A stretch of DNA of 64,000 nucleotides from contig SUYC01000008.1 in the NCBI GenBank assembly GCA_015060625.1, forward strand, positions 62,001 to 126,000, in the 5' to 3' direction. Below are positions 35,336 through 45,218 of the stretch, in pieces. The position numbers were made by a program, and so were the translations under genes. A model generated the notes under the pieces. That model was not told the DNA's origin, made no database searches, and worked only from the letters and a program-made list of their open reading frames with translations. Every line of letters starts with the position of its first letter. Within the stretch, counting starts at the first letter, position 1. This DNA is from Xylanibacter ruminicola (GTDB lineage: Bacteria > Bacteroidota > Bacteroidia > Bacteroidales > Bacteroidaceae).

Positions 35336-36649
35336 ATGGATGTTCTAAGTAAGTTGAAATGTTTGGTACCTCCTGCTATAAAGCTTTTTGTACGTCGCTA
35401 TTATCTTTTGTTTCAGGAATGGCTACTGATTCAGAATGTAAGGCTTGAACAGAAGGATACTTTGTTAAAGTTGAAGGATAAACAACAAATTCGCTGTGTC
35501 TTTTTTGCCTTGTTCGAGGAGATCTGGAAGGTTGATGGCGTCTATCGTTTGATGGAGGATCATCCCCGTTTCGATCCTGTCATATTGGTCTGTCCTATAG
35601 TGAACTATGGACATGATAATATGATTAGACGCATGAACAGCTGTTATGAGGCTTTTCAACGTAAGGGATATCATGTTATAAAGTCTTATGACGAGGCGAA
35701 TAATACATATATTGATGTTTTGAATGATATCAATCCTGATATTATTGTATATACAAACCCATATAAAGGGTTAATTGATGACAGGTATTATATTACGAAT
35801 TTTCCAGATGTCTTAACTATTTATGCTCCTTATTATTTTGGTGAGTGGAATAAATACCCAATAATGTACGATTTGTTATTTCATAATTTATTATGGCGTT
35901 TTTATCTTGAAACTCCATTATTGGGTGAACTGTCGAAAAAGTATTCAAGAAATAAAGGTAGGAATACTGTTGTTGTAGGATATCCTGGAATAGAAAAATT
36001 AATTGAGCGTGACTACGTGTCTCCCTCTAATATATGGAAGGAGAGTGAAGCTTATAAAAAAAGAATAATATGGGCGCCGCATCATACTATTGAGGAGAAG
36101 GAAGTGTGTAATTATTCATGCTTCCTAAAGTATTCAGATTTTATGATAAAAATGGCAAGAAAATATGAGGATAAGGTTCAATTTGTATTTAAACCTCATC
36201 CTCTATTGAAAAATAAGCTTGATTTATTATGGGGTAAAGAAAAAACAGACAAATATTATTCGTGCTGGGAAGAGATGCCTAATACTTGTTTGAAGGATGG
36301 TGATTATGTTGATTTGTTTAGAACGAGTGATGCGATGATTCATGATTCAGGATCGTTCATTGCTGAATACTTGTATGTAAACAAACCCGTTATGAGAACA
36401 ATGAATGGAAGATCTCTTTCAGAGGAATTCAATCCTTTTGCTTTGTCTTGTTTGGAACAATATTACTTAGGATATTCCGAAGAAGAGATAGAAATGTTTA
36501 TTCAAAACGTTATTAATGGGATTGATCCACTCAAAGCGCAAAGAACAAAATTCATTCATGAGGCTCTGATGCCCAATGGTTCTCCCTCCCAGAATATTAT
36601 CGACGATATTCTGGATAGTATTGATAACCAGATTCTCTATCGAAATTAA
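35336..36649 (+). CDS. CDP-glycerol glycerophosphotransferase-like (TagB/TagF family) transferase
   Basis: The 437-residue protein resembles the C-terminal catalytic domain of teichoic-acid polymerases: WAPHHTIEEKE, VFKPHPLLKNKL and a DAMIHDSGSFIAEYLYVNKP end, which hold the family's conserved His and acidic residues. TagF-family enzymes move a phosphoalcohol from a CDP-alcohol to a sugar. Next to a CMP-phosphonate-making set, the inferred donor is CMP-2-aminoethylphosphonate. There is no signal peptide, and the protein is likely peripheral at the inner membrane. Base composition turns distinctly AT-rich within this gene, suggesting a different origin from the phosphonate genes. The stop overlaps the flippase start as TAATG. 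Confidence 0.78.
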   Translation: MDVLSKLKCLVPPAIKLFVRRYYLLFQEWLLIQNVRLEQKDTLLKLKDKQQIRCVFFALFEEIWKVDGVYRLMEDHPRFDPVILVCPIVNYGHDNMIRRMNSCYEAFQRKGYHVIKSYDEANNTYIDVLNDINPDIIVYTNPYKGLIDDRYYITNFPDVLTIYAPYYFGEWNKYPIMYDLLFHNLLWRFYLETPLLGELSKKYSRNKGRNTVVVGYPGIEKLIERDYVSPSNIWKESEAYKKRIIWAPHHTIEEKEVCNYSCFLKYSDFMIKMARKYEDKVQFVFKPHPLLKNKLDLLWGKEKTDKYYSCWEEMPNTCLKDGDYVDLFRTSDAMIHDSGSFIAEYLYVNKPVMRTMNGRSLSEEFNPFALSCLEQYYLGYSEEEIEMFIQNVINGIDPLKAQRTKFIHEALMPNGSPSQNIIDDILDSIDNQILYRN

Positions 36650-38082
36650 TGGCAGATTCTGTACGTTCGCAACTCCTGAATGGTGTTGTCTGGAATTTTA
36701 TTGAGAAAGTCCTTATAAGGGGGGCTTCCTTCATCATCGGAATCATACTTGCCAGATTACTGTCTCCATCAGATTTTGGTTTGATAGGGATGCTTGCTGT
36801 ATTTGTTGCTGTCTCTAATGTCTTTATTGAAGGTGGCTTCGCGAAAGCTCTTATACAGCGTAAAAACTGTCAGGATATTGACTTCTCGACAGCATTTGTA
36901 TCCAATGTCGGGATGTCGCTGATTATTTATGTTGTATTATTCTTTTCTGCACCTTTAATAGCTGAGTTTTATGAGGAACCCATCTTGATTGATTTGACGC
37001 GCATATTGTCTCTTAATTTTGTGCTTGGCTCATTTAATATTGTCCAACGTGCAAAATTGATGGCTGCGGTCGATTTTAAGTCATTAGCTCAGATTAATGT
37101 CATATCTACAGTTGTCAGCGGATGCATAGGTGTTTTGATGGCTTATTGTGACTGTGGTGTTTGGTCATTGGTAGGACAGACCTTGTGTGCAACGGTCGTT
37201 CTGATGATTTTATTTCCTTTTTATTCCAAGTGGAGTCCTTCTGTCCAGTTCTCAAAAGATAGTTTCCAGCATTTGTTTGGTTTTGGGTCAAAACTGATGG
37301 TAACTGGCGTTTATTCCGTGGCTCTTAATAATATTAGTACGATTTGTATCGGTCGCTATTATAAGAGTAGTCAACTTGGTTTTTATACGCGTGCTTCACA
37401 ATTCTCTGAGATGATATCTACGACAATGTTTGATGTGTTAGGTACTGTGACATTCCCTGTTCTTAGCCATCTTCAGGATGATCGTGATAAGTTAGTTGTT
37501 GTATATCGGAAGTCTCTTTTCTTGACAGCACTGCTTATTTTCCCGCTCATGATCCTATGTGCATTGTTGTCACGTCCAATAGTTATTATTCTTCTTACAG
37601 AGAAATGGCTCCCATGTGTTGTGTTGATGCAGTGGCTTTTTCTGGCGCGCATGTTTACACCATTATCTGCCATCAACATGAATATACTGAATGCTGTGGG
37701 GAGATCTGACTTGTTTATGAAGTTGGATTTCTCTAAAGCGCCGCTCATACTGCTCATTCTTGCAATCACGATTCCTATCAGTGTGGAAGCCATAACGATA
37801 GGTAGCTTCTGTATCTCATTCCTGTGTTTTTTTATAAATGCATATCTTCCAGGCAAGATGTTTGGCTATGGTGCATTTAACATGATTCATGACTGGCGTT
37901 ATATATTCGTGTCGTTGGGACTGATGGTATTAGTGGTATTAGCATTCCTTCACTTTGTTACCAATGTTTGGGCGCAGTTGTTTGGAGGCGGACTCGTTGG
38001 TTTAGGAGTTTATATCATATGCTGTTTTGTGTTTAAACTTATAGACGACGATGTCCTTAGATTGTTGAAAGTAAAAAAATGA
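36649..38082 (+). CDS. Wzx-type polysaccharide flippase
   Basis: Wzx proteins move undecaprenyl-linked repeat units across the inner membrane. The 477-residue protein is an MOP/PST-family transporter with about 12-14 membrane segments. It begins NGVVWNFIEKVLIRGASFIIGIILARLLSPSDFGLIGM, matching the N-terminal part of the polysaccharide biosynthesis protein family in Bacteroidales capsule loci. It overlaps the preceding transferase by 1 base and the next gene by 4, so it is translated as part of the same operon. Confidence 0.9.
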   Translation: MADSVRSQLLNGVVWNFIEKVLIRGASFIIGIILARLLSPSDFGLIGMLAVFVAVSNVFIEGGFAKALIQRKNCQDIDFSTAFVSNVGMSLIIYVVLFFSAPLIAEFYEEPILIDLTRILSLNFVLGSFNIVQRAKLMAAVDFKSLAQINVISTVVSGCIGVLMAYCDCGVWSLVGQTLCATVVLMILFPFYSKWSPSVQFSKDSFQHLFGFGSKLMVTGVYSVALNNISTICIGRYYKSSQLGFYTRASQFSEMISTTMFDVLGTVTFPVLSHLQDDRDKLVVVYRKSLFLTALLIFPLMILCALLSRPIVIILLTEKWLPCVVLMQWLFLARMFTPLSAINMNILNAVGRSDLFMKLDFSKAPLILLILAITIPISVEAITIGSFCISFLCFFINAYLPGKMFGYGAFNMIHDWRYIFVSLGLMVLVVLAFLHFVTNVWAQLFGGGLVGLGVYIICCFVFKLIDDDVLRLLKVKK

Positions 38083-38495
38083 ATATGGATACACCACGTA
38101 TAATCAATCTTCCTAAGTTCCTTGATGCCAGGGGTAATCTTTCTTTTGTAGAGCAGGAGAATCACATCCCCTTTACAATTAAAAGGACCTATTGGCTCTA
38201 CGACGTCCCTGGTGGAGAATGTCGAGGTGGTCACGCCTATAAGGAGAATGAAGAGTTTATAGTAGCTTTATCAGGTAGCTTTGATGTAATCCTTGATGAC
38301 GGTAAAGAGAAAAAGACGTTTACGTTGAACAGGTCATATTATGGATTGTATGTGCCCAAGGGCTTATGGCGCGAAATGGAGAACTTCTCAACGAATTCTC
38401 TGGCTATGATTCTTTCGTCAACAAATTATGATGCCTGTGACTATGTGCGTGATTATGATGAATTTTTGATGTTGAAGCGCAATGGCAAAATATAA
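38079..38495 (+). CDS. FdtA/QdtA-like sugar 3,4-ketoisomerase homologue with altered His pair
   Basis: FdtA-type cupins shift the keto group of dTDP-4-keto-6-deoxyglucose to C3 as the first step to 3-amino-3,6-dideoxyhexoses. The 138-residue protein is of family length and keeps YWLYDVPGGE, SGSFDVILDDG and the WREMENFS end. At the site where homologues have RGxHAHK this copy reads RGGHAYK, so the second His, important for catalysis in this family, is Tyr. It may be inactive, differ in product, or pair with the next protein. It overlaps the flippase gene by 4 bases and the second copy by 14. Confidence 0.8.
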   Translation: MNMDTPRIINLPKFLDARGNLSFVEQENHIPFTIKRTYWLYDVPGGECRGGHAYKENEEFIVALSGSFDVILDDGKEKKTFTLNRSYYGLYVPKGLWREMENFSTNSLAMILSSTNYDACDYVRDYDEFLMLKRNGKI

Positions 38496-38901
38496 TGTTT
38501 ATGATTGTTCAATCATTGAGTTGAACAAGCATCATAGTGATCGTAAGGGGAATATCTCGGTAGTGCAAAATGGTGATACAGTGCCATTCGACGTGAAGCG
38601 CGTGTATTATCTTTACGATGTTCCTGGTGGTGAGTCCCGTGGTTCTCATGCCCATAAGGAACTGAGTCAATTAGTTATCGCTGCAAGTGGTAGTTTTAGA
38701 GTGACACTTGACGATGGTAATGTGAAGCGTTCGTTCACGTTAAACCGTCCATATCAGGCTTTATATATAAAACCAGGCATCTGGCGCGATTTGGATGATT
38801 TCTCTTCTGGTGCTGTATGTATGGTGCTGGCTTCTGAGGTCTATCAGCCCGAAGACTATATCCGTGACTATGATGAATTTTTAGCTTTTAGAAAAGGATG
38901 A
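38482..38901 (+). CDS. FdtA/QdtA-like dTDP-sugar 3,4-ketoisomerase
   Basis: The 139-residue cupin is a tandem paralogue of the preceding gene and keeps the complete RGSHAHKELSQLVIAASGSF motif region with both His residues. It also has YYLYDVPGGES, VTLDDG and GIWRDLDDFSSG. It should convert dTDP-4-keto-6-deoxyglucose to a 3-keto sugar; whether the product has galacto (FdtA) or gluco (QdtA) configuration cannot be told here. The following acetyltransferase and aminotransferase complete a 3-acetamido-3,6-dideoxyhexose pathway. The dTDP-glucose steps (RmlA, RmlB) must come from elsewhere. Confidence 0.87.
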   Translation: MAKYNVYDCSIIELNKHHSDRKGNISVVQNGDTVPFDVKRVYYLYDVPGGESRGSHAHKELSQLVIAASGSFRVTLDDGNVKRSFTLNRPYQALYIKPGIWRDLDDFSSGAVCMVLASEVYQPEDYIRDYDEFLAFRKG

Positions 38902-39356
38902 TACATCGATTAGCAGATTGCATGAATCCCAATGTGCCGGAGAGTACAAATATCTGGCAGTTCTGTGTTGTTTTTCCACACTGTCAGATAGGGGAGAATT
39001 GTAATATATGTTCTCATTGTCTGATAGAGAACGAAGTGGTTATAGGTGATAATGTCACCGTGAAATGTGGTGTCCAGATATGGGATGGCATCACGTTGGA
39101 GGATAACGTGATGGTAGGCTCCAATGTGACGTTTACAAACGATATGTATCCTCGTTCTAAAAATAGTGACTGGCAACTGTTAGAAACCAAAGTGTGTAAG
39201 GGTGCCACAATAGGTGCAGGGTCAACTATACTGCCAGGTATCACGATTGGTGAAAGAGCATTTATAGCAGCAGGTTCCGTTGTTACAAAGGATGTGCCTG
39301 CCGGTGAATTATGGATGGGCAACCCTGCGAAGTTTTATAAAAAAGTAGATTTTTAA
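38898..39356 (+). CDS. Left-handed beta-helix N-acetyltransferase (FdtC/QdtC/WbbJ-like)
   Basis: The 152-residue protein is built of hexapeptide repeats ([LIV]GxxxxI) and ends with [25 protein letters not shown], continuing TKDVPAG and GNPAKF, as in acetyltransferases that acetylate dTDP-3-amino-3,6-dideoxyhexoses. Its first residues ([16 protein letters not shown]) match those sugar acetyltransferases rather than general ones. It overlaps the ketoisomerase gene by 4 bases and lies 2 bases before the aminotransferase, so the three functions of the pathway are coupled. Confidence 0.85.
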   Translation: MIHRLADCMNPNVPESTNIWQFCVVFPHCQIGENCNICSHCLIENEVVIGDNVTVKCGVQIWDGITLEDNVMVGSNVTFTNDMYPRSKNSDWQLLETKVCKGATIGAGSTILPGITIGERAFIAAGSVVTKDVPAGELWMGNPAKFYKKVDF

Positions 39357-39358
39357 TT

Positions 39359-40471
39359 ATGAAAATACCTTTTTTGAGTCTTAAAGATGTGACAGCTCTT
39401 CATGGCGAAGAGATTAATGAGGCTGTCAGCCGTGTCGTTAATGGCGGATGGTATCTCCAAGGTCAGGAGAATGCACAATTCGAAAAGCATTATTCGGAGT
39501 TTATCGGAACAAGATATACCATAGGATGCGCGAATGGGCTTGATGCACTTATTTGGATTTTCCGTGCATACATTGAATTGGGTATCATGCAGCCTGGCGA
39601 CGAGGTGATTGTACCTGCCAATACATATATCGCAACTATCTTGGCGATTACAGAGAATGGTTTGAAACCTGTTCTCTGTGAGCCTAAACTCAATACATTA
39701 GAGATTGATGATGATTTGATTGAAGGCTTGATTACACCCAAAACTAAGGCTATAGCCATTGTACACCTTTATGGTCGTATTGCTTATACAGAGAAGATTG
39801 GGGATCTTTGTAAGAAGTATCATCTGAAACTGATAGAAGACAATGCACAGGCTCATGGTTGTAAGTTCGCAGATGGGCGAATGACAGGTTCTATAGGTGA
39901 TGCTGCTGGGCATAGTTTCTACCCTGGCAAGAATCTTGGAGCATTAGGTGATGCTGGAGCAGTGACGACTAACGATCCGGATCTGGCTGCTGCTGTGAGG
40001 GCTTTGGCTAACTACGGTTCTCAGAAGAAATATGTTTTTAAGTATGCAGGCCGCAATAGTCGCTTGGATGAGATTCAGGCAGCTGTGCTTGATGTAAAAT
40101 TGAAGTATCTGGTTGAGGATAACCTGCATCGTAAAGAGGTGGCTCATTATTACTATGAGCATATTAATAATCCTTTGATTGAACTTCCAGATTTATTGGC
40201 TGATGAGCAGAATGCCTACCATTTGTTCCCAATCTTGGTTAGCGATGGTAAACGTGATGCTCTCCATGATTATTTAGAGCAGAATGGCGTAGGTACAGTT
40301 TGTCACTACCCTATTGCACCACACAAACAGGAATGTTATAGAGAATGGAATCATATGAGTTTGCCAATTACTGAGCAGATTGCAGCACAGGAATTAAGCC
40401 TGCCAATTGGTCCGACTATTACAATTGGAGAGGCTACTGAGGTTGTAGATTTAATTAATCAGTTTATGTAG
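39359..40471 (+). CDS. DegT/DnrJ/EryC1/StrS sugar aminotransferase (FdtB/QdtB-like)
   Basis: The PLP enzyme transfers an amino group to the 3-keto sugar made by the ketoisomerase. The 370-residue protein shows [16 protein letters not shown], the [14 protein letters not shown] start, [21 protein letters not shown] with the PLP-binding Asp, the Schiff-base Lys in [15 protein letters not shown], and [13 protein letters not shown]. These match FdtB-type 3-aminotransferases. With its neighbours it supports a Fuc3NAc or Qui3NAc residue in the polysaccharide. Confidence 0.92.
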   Translation: MKIPFLSLKDVTALHGEEINEAVSRVVNGGWYLQGQENAQFEKHYSEFIGTRYTIGCANGLDALIWIFRAYIELGIMQPGDEVIVPANTYIATILAITENGLKPVLCEPKLNTLEIDDDLIEGLITPKTKAIAIVHLYGRIAYTEKIGDLCKKYHLKLIEDNAQAHGCKFADGRMTGSIGDAAGHSFYPGKNLGALGDAGAVTTNDPDLAAAVRALANYGSQKKYVFKYAGRNSRLDEIQAAVLDVKLKYLVEDNLHRKEVAHYYYEHINNPLIELPDLLADEQNAYHLFPILVSDGKRDALHDYLEQNGVGTVCHYPIAPHKQECYREWNHMSLPITEQIAAQELSLPIGPTITIGEATEVVDLINQFM

Positions 40472-40473
40472 GT

Positions 40474-41343
40474 ATGAATAAACCGTTGGTTTCTGTTGTT
40501 GTAATAAGCTATAATTCTTCTAAAACAATAGAGGAAACGCTGGATAGTATTAAGGCTCAGACATACGATAATATAGAACTCATTGTATCTGATGACCATT
40601 CTGTAGATAATACATGTGATGTGGTTGACAAGTGGTTGCAGAATAATTCAGACGGTTTTGTAAAAGCTTTACTGGTGTCTTCGGAAAAAAATAGTGGACC
40701 TGCTGGGAATGCCAATAGGGGCATTAGTAATGGTAAGGGGGCTTGGATTAAATTGATTGCTGCTGATGATGCTTTATTGCCGAATTGTATAGAAGACAAT
40801 GTCGAATTCATTAAGAATAATCCAGAAGCGCAGATCGTATTTTCTAGAGTTTTTCCCCTAGGGGATGGAAAATTACCAATCGATGATGATTATTATCTTC
40901 ATTTTTGGTCATTATCAAAGAAGCGACAATATTTCATGTTGCTGATGAATAATTGTTTATATGCGGCCTCTGCTTTTATTAAAAGAGATACTTGGAAAAG
41001 TATGGGTCAATTCGATGAAACTATTCCCTTTATAGAGGACTGGCCCTTTTGGATTAAGGCTATGAGATGTGGTACTTCCTTGAATTTCTTGAATAGGCAG
41101 ACTGTTCTTTATCGTGTTCATGACTCATTGTCTTTGACAGCAACCCCCTCTGCAAATTATCTGAAAAGTCTTGCCTATGTGAAGCAGAGCACATATCAAT
41201 ATCAGTTAGAGATAAGCCCTCTGTTTAGGTTCTATTGTTATGTAAATGAGAGATATTCAAATAAGATATTACGGATTATATTACTGCTATTCAACCCCTA
41301 TTATTGGTATATGAAACATGTGTTAAGCCCATCAAAGTTTTAA
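40474..41343 (+). CDS. Family 2 glycosyltransferase
   Basis: The 289-residue protein has the GT-A fold start PLVSVVVISYNSSKTIEETLDSIKAQ, SDDHSVDNT, and an AADDALLP element as the metal-binding DxD equivalent. Further on, FDETIPFIEDWPFWIKAM is a typical acceptor-side motif. No membrane segment is evident apart from a hydrophobic C-terminal stretch. Donor and acceptor cannot be assigned. Base composition is AT-rich. It starts 2 bases after the aminotransferase gene, which makes the amino sugar a reasonable but unproven donor. Confidence 0.87.
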   Translation: MNKPLVSVVVISYNSSKTIEETLDSIKAQTYDNIELIVSDDHSVDNTCDVVDKWLQNNSDGFVKALLVSSEKNSGPAGNANRGISNGKGAWIKLIAADDALLPNCIEDNVEFIKNNPEAQIVFSRVFPLGDGKLPIDDDYYLHFWSLSKKRQYFMLLMNNCLYAASAFIKRDTWKSMGQFDETIPFIEDWPFWIKAMRCGTSLNFLNRQTVLYRVHDSLSLTATPSANYLKSLAYVKQSTYQYQLEISPLFRFYCYVNERYSNKILRIILLLFNPYYWYMKHVLSPSKF

Positions 41344-41404
41344 TAGTGCCTTTTATTAATAATTGTCTTGGATAAAATGTAAATTTGTTTTATAAGTAAT
41401 TGTG

Positions 41405-42643
41405 ATGCGTGTTCTTTGGTTTGAAGTGACTACTCCTTCTGTGTATATGTCAGGAGGTGACCCTATTGGTGGTTGGCAGGATTCCTTGGAAAGAATAGTT
41501 AGAACTATTTCTGATTTAGAATTGATTATAGCTTTTGTTTCAGAAAAGCAATCTGAGATAAAGGTTATTGGCGGTGTTACGTATGTCCCCATTTATACTC
41601 GATGGTCTTTTTTAGAGAGAAAGGTAAAAAAATACTGGGATTTGTATGTTAAGAAAATCCTTCCAGAAGCCCGTTCAATTGTAGAAAAATATACCCCTGA
41701 TTTAATACAGGTATTTGGAACAGAGTGGCCATTTGGACAAATTGCTGCTTATACAGATATTCCTGTAATAATTCATATTATGGGTGCGATAGTTCCATAT
41801 AATAATGCTAATTATCCTCCAAACTATTCTATTCAGGGGGAAGTATCTCTTAATTGGTGGAATCCTATGAGGTTATTACATATATGGAAGAAACAACGTA
41901 ATAGTAAGAACTGGGAACAGTGGGAAAAGAGTACATGGCGACTCGTAAAGTATTATATGGGACGTACTCAATGGGATGAATCTTTGTCTCGCGTAATGCA
42001 TCCTGGAAGAAGCTATTTTCATGTGGACGAAGCGCTTAGACTATCTTTTACTAGAGGTGATTATTCGTGGACTTTGCCAAAAGATGATAAAATCCGTATT
42101 ATGACAATAGGATGTGGTAGTTTGTGGAAAGGCTTGGACATGATGCTAAAGGTTGCTAAGATTCTTGTAGACTTAGGCGTTGATTTTGAGTGGAATGTGG
42201 CTGGTAATATTCCACCAGAGCTAAAGCGCATTGTTGAACATAATGAAAAAGCGTGTTTTGAGGAATATAATATTCATATTATGGGATATAAACAACCAGA
42301 TGATTTGATTAAGTACCTTTGTTCTTCAACCATTTATGTTCATACTGCATATGTAGAGAATAGTCCTAATTCTATTTGCGAAGCTCAATGCTTAGGGGTG
42401 CCTGTTGTAAGTACAAACGTAGGAGGTATAGCTTCACTTATAAGACAAAATATTGATGGCCTTCTTGTAGCGGCTAATGACCCTTGGCAAATGGCTGATG
42501 CTATTATTGAGCTCTGTAAGGACAAGGAACGGTTAGTATGTTTTTCTAAGAGTAGTAAAAAGAAAGCTTTGGCCCGTCATGATGACGAACAGATAAAACT
42601 GCAACTTATAGAGTGTTATCGAATGGTGTTAGAAAATAAGTAA
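41405..42643 (+). CDS. Family 4 (GT-B) glycosyltransferase
   Basis: The 412-residue protein begins MRVLWFEVTTPS and has the C-terminal GT4 pattern: TIGCGSLWKGLDMMLKVAKI, MGYKQPDDLIKYLC, and HTAYVENSPNSICEAQCLGVPVVSTNVGG, with the E-x7-E-like donor-sugar motif. It is a retaining GT-B enzyme of the capsule assembly line; its donor is unknown. The ATG at 41405 is chosen over the GTG one codon before. The gene is AT-rich, and a 61-base gap separates it from the preceding gene. Confidence 0.87.
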   Translation: MRVLWFEVTTPSVYMSGGDPIGGWQDSLERIVRTISDLELIIAFVSEKQSEIKVIGGVTYVPIYTRWSFLERKVKKYWDLYVKKILPEARSIVEKYTPDLIQVFGTEWPFGQIAAYTDIPVIIHIMGAIVPYNNANYPPNYSIQGEVSLNWWNPMRLLHIWKKQRNSKNWEQWEKSTWRLVKYYMGRTQWDESLSRVMHPGRSYFHVDEALRLSFTRGDYSWTLPKDDKIRIMTIGCGSLWKGLDMMLKVAKILVDLGVDFEWNVAGNIPPELKRIVEHNEKACFEEYNIHIMGYKQPDDLIKYLCSSTIYVHTAYVENSPNSICEAQCLGVPVVSTNVGGIASLIRQNIDGLLVAANDPWQMADAIIELCKDKERLVCFSKSSKKKALARHDDEQIKLQLIECYRMVLENK

Positions 42644-42687
42644 GCAGGTTCTACTTCGAAATTGTTTCAGCTAAGTGAATAATGTAA

Positions 42688-43311
42688 ATGGGAATCATAG
42701 TTAAGTCGTTTTTTACCTTACTTAGTAAGGTGCTTCCGTATGGATTGTTTCAGTGTCTTGCATGTTATCGTAATCTGATGTATACGTATTGGATTCGTCA
42801 ATTCGTTGGCTCTTTTGGTGATAATTCAATAGTAGAAGCTCCTTGTCGTTTGTCTGGTGGCGGTCGGCATTTTATTTCCATCGGTAATAATGTCCATATT
42901 CAAAGTCATTGTATTTTGGGGTGTTGGGTTGAATACGGGAACCAACGTTTCTCACCATCAATAACAATAGGAAATCATTGCGATATTGGGGAGTATACTC
43001 ATATATCTTCTTGTAATAAGATTACTATTGGTAACGGTCTTTTAACTGGTCGTTTCGTCTACATAGGTGACAATAATCATGGGGGGCTCAGTAGCGAAGA
43101 ATCTCTGATTCTTCCTGCTGAAAGAAAGCTTTGCTCGAAAGGTGAAGTTGTAATTGGTAATAATGTTTGGATAGGCGATAAGGCTACGATCCTGGCAGGC
43201 GTACATTTAGGAGATAATGTTATTGTTGCAGCTAATGCTGTAGTAGTCAGTAGTTTCCCAAGTAATTGCTTAATTGGAGGTGTACCAGCAAAAATACTAA
43301 GGCAACTTTAA
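42688..43311 (+). CDS. Hexapeptide-repeat acyltransferase
   Basis: The 207-residue protein has a left-handed beta-helix domain in its second half, seen as repeated isoleucine-rich hexapeptides (ISIGNNVHI, ITIGNHCDIGEYTHI, VVIGNNVWIGDKATILAGVHLGDNVIVAANAVV) and ends GGVPAKIL, as in maltose/galactoside-type O-acetyltransferases. A His in GDNNHGG is the likely catalytic residue. It probably O-acetylates a sugar of the repeat unit. Confidence 0.83.
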   Translation: MGIIVKSFFTLLSKVLPYGLFQCLACYRNLMYTYWIRQFVGSFGDNSIVEAPCRLSGGGRHFISIGNNVHIQSHCILGCWVEYGNQRFSPSITIGNHCDIGEYTHISSCNKITIGNGLLTGRFVYIGDNNHGGLSSEESLILPAERKLCSKGEVVIGNNVWIGDKATILAGVHLGDNVIVAANAVVVSSFPSNCLIGGVPAKILRQL

Positions 43312-43326
43312 ATTGTTTCTATTTTC

Positions 43327-44208
43327 ATGATTGATGTATCTATAATCATCGTTAATTATAACACAAAGGAACTTACAAGCAATTGTATAAATAGTGTTTT
43401 TTCAAAATCTTCTGGAATAGATTTTGAAATAATTTTAGTGGATAATGCTTCTACGGATGGCAGCAAATATTTATTTGCTACAGATTCACGCATTGTTTTC
43501 GTGCCACTATCGGAAAATATGGGATTTGGTAGGGCTAACAATGAAGGTTTTAAGCGCGCTACTGGAAAATATGTGCTGTGTCTTAATCCGGATACACTCT
43601 TACTGAATAATGCTATAGGAATTCTTTGTGGTTTTATGAATCATCATCCGGAAGTTGGCATATGTGGCGGTAATTTGTACGATGCAGATATGAATCTCAC
43701 GCATTCTTTTCGTATGACCTTACCCTCATTCTGGTGGGAGTTGGATTATCATTTCGGTTACTTTTTTAGTAAATTGCGTTGGGGTAAAGACTTGGAGTAT
43801 AATACCTCTGATAAGCCCAAATCTGTGGGATATATTACTGGGGCTGATATGATGATACGTAAAGATATTTTGGATAAAACAGGTGGCTTCTCAAAACAAT
43901 TTTTCATGTATTTTGAGGAGTGTGAACTTACATATCGCATTAAGAAACTGGGATACAAAGTGTTTTCTGTGCCAGACGCGAAGATTCTGCATCTGGAAGG
44001 AAAAAGTTTTGCGTCATCTGAACTAACGACTAAGATGAAATACCAAATATATAGTCAGTGGATGTATCGTAGACTTTGCTTCCCAAGTATTTTCTATAGG
44101 TTACTTGCTTTACAAACCCAAATAAAAGGTTTACTTTCTTCAGAGAAGAGTGCTATTCTCAATTATCAGATAGAAGTCTTAGCTCAAATTGAAAAAGACG
44201 TGAAATGA
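43327..44208 (+). CDS. Family 2 glycosyltransferase, rhamnosyltransferase-like
   Basis: The 293-residue protein shows VSIIIVNYNTKELTSNCINSV, VDNASTDGS, the LNPDTLL element as DxD equivalent, GYITGADMMIRKDILDKTGGF and FMYFEECELTYRIKKLGY, the pattern of WbbL-like rhamnosyltransferases. Together with rfbC it is consistent with a rhamnose residue, though that depends on RmlABD from elsewhere. It overlaps the next gene by 4 bases (ATGA). Confidence 0.86.
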   Translation: MIDVSIIIVNYNTKELTSNCINSVFSKSSGIDFEIILVDNASTDGSKYLFATDSRIVFVPLSENMGFGRANNEGFKRATGKYVLCLNPDTLLLNNAIGILCGFMNHHPEVGICGGNLYDADMNLTHSFRMTLPSFWWELDYHFGYFFSKLRWGKDLEYNTSDKPKSVGYITGADMMIRKDILDKTGGFSKQFFMYFEECELTYRIKKLGYKVFSVPDAKILHLEGKSFASSELTTKMKYQIYSQWMYRRLCFPSIFYRLLALQTQIKGLLSSEKSAILNYQIEVLAQIEKDVK

Positions 44209-45203
44209 ATATCGCATTTGTTATTTCAGAATCCTTTTGCGTAGTTCCATATCATGGTATAAAGATACAAGCTCAGACATGGGGGATGGAATTGAGCAGA
44301 CAAGGGCATACTGTTACTTATGTATCTCCGTGGGACACCCAGAAGTGGGAGCAATATGATGTTATTCATCTGTTTGGTTATAATGAACTAATAGAGGATC
44401 TTGGAGATTTGTGGAAGAAGAACCGTAACATCGTATTCTCTCCGATTATTGATACAAAGCAAAATCTGTTTTTGTATAAGCTGATAACATATTGGGGATG
44501 TAACAAGTTAAGATTAAAATCCACGAATTATAATATTAGGCGTGCCAAGCCTTATATAAAACACTGGTATGTAAGAAGTAAGTTTGAATTTGATTATGTG
44601 AATAAGGCCTACGGAGTAGCTAAGGAAGATATAACTATAGTCCGTTTGTCTTATAAGATTGCGCCTCCTGTCCACTTGGCGGAAAAGAAAGATTTCTGTT
44701 TGCATGTGAGTAAGCTTACAGATGGCAGGAAGAATGTGTTGAGGCTTGTAAAGGCTGCACAGAAATATAAATTCAATCTTGTACTTGCTGGATCAATCTC
44801 GTCTGAAGAGGATTTCCATCCAATCAAGCAGATTATAGATTCGTGTCCCAATATCTCATACTTGGGCAGGGTGTCTGACGAAAAGCTACTCTCTTTATAC
44901 CATGAAGCAAAGGTTTTTGCATTGCCCAGTATAAACGAAGGTGTAGGGCTTGTAGCTGTTGAGGCTGCTGCCTGTGGATGTAATATTGTAGTAACCAATG
45001 TGGGTGGGCCTAAAGAGTATTATAATGGTATGGCATATGAAGTAGATCCACAGAATAGTGATGAAATAGGTCGTGCCATCGTAGAAGCATTAAAAGATAC
45101 TCGATCTCAGCCAGATCTTCAGAAATATATTTTGAGCAATTACTCGTTAGAATCTTGTGTGAGTCTATTAGCAGAGTCATATAGAGAATTGGTACAACAG
45201 TAA
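44205..45203 (+). CDS. Family 4 (GT-B) glycosyltransferase
   Basis: The 332-residue protein has a short N-terminal half and a GT4 C-terminal domain with LHVSKLTDGRKNVLRLVKA, ISYLGRVSDEKLLSLYHEAKVF and LPSINEGVGLVAVEAAACG, the E-x7-E region that binds the nucleotide sugar. It is shorter than usual for GT4 but complete at both ends. Donor and linkage are unknown. It is coupled to the preceding gene by a 4-base overlap. Confidence 0.85.
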   Translation: MNIAFVISESFCVVPYHGIKIQAQTWGMELSRQGHTVTYVSPWDTQKWEQYDVIHLFGYNELIEDLGDLWKKNRNIVFSPIIDTKQNLFLYKLITYWGCNKLRLKSTNYNIRRAKPYIKHWYVRSKFEFDYVNKAYGVAKEDITIVRLSYKIAPPVHLAEKKDFCLHVSKLTDGRKNVLRLVKAAQKYKFNLVLAGSISSEEDFHPIKQIIDSCPNISYLGRVSDEKLLSLYHEAKVFALPSINEGVGLVAVEAAACGCNIVVTNVGGPKEYYNGMAYEVDPQNSDEIGRAIVEALKDTRSQPDLQKYILSNYSLESCVSLLAESYRELVQQ

Positions 45204-45218
45204 CAACTCGTAGAATTT

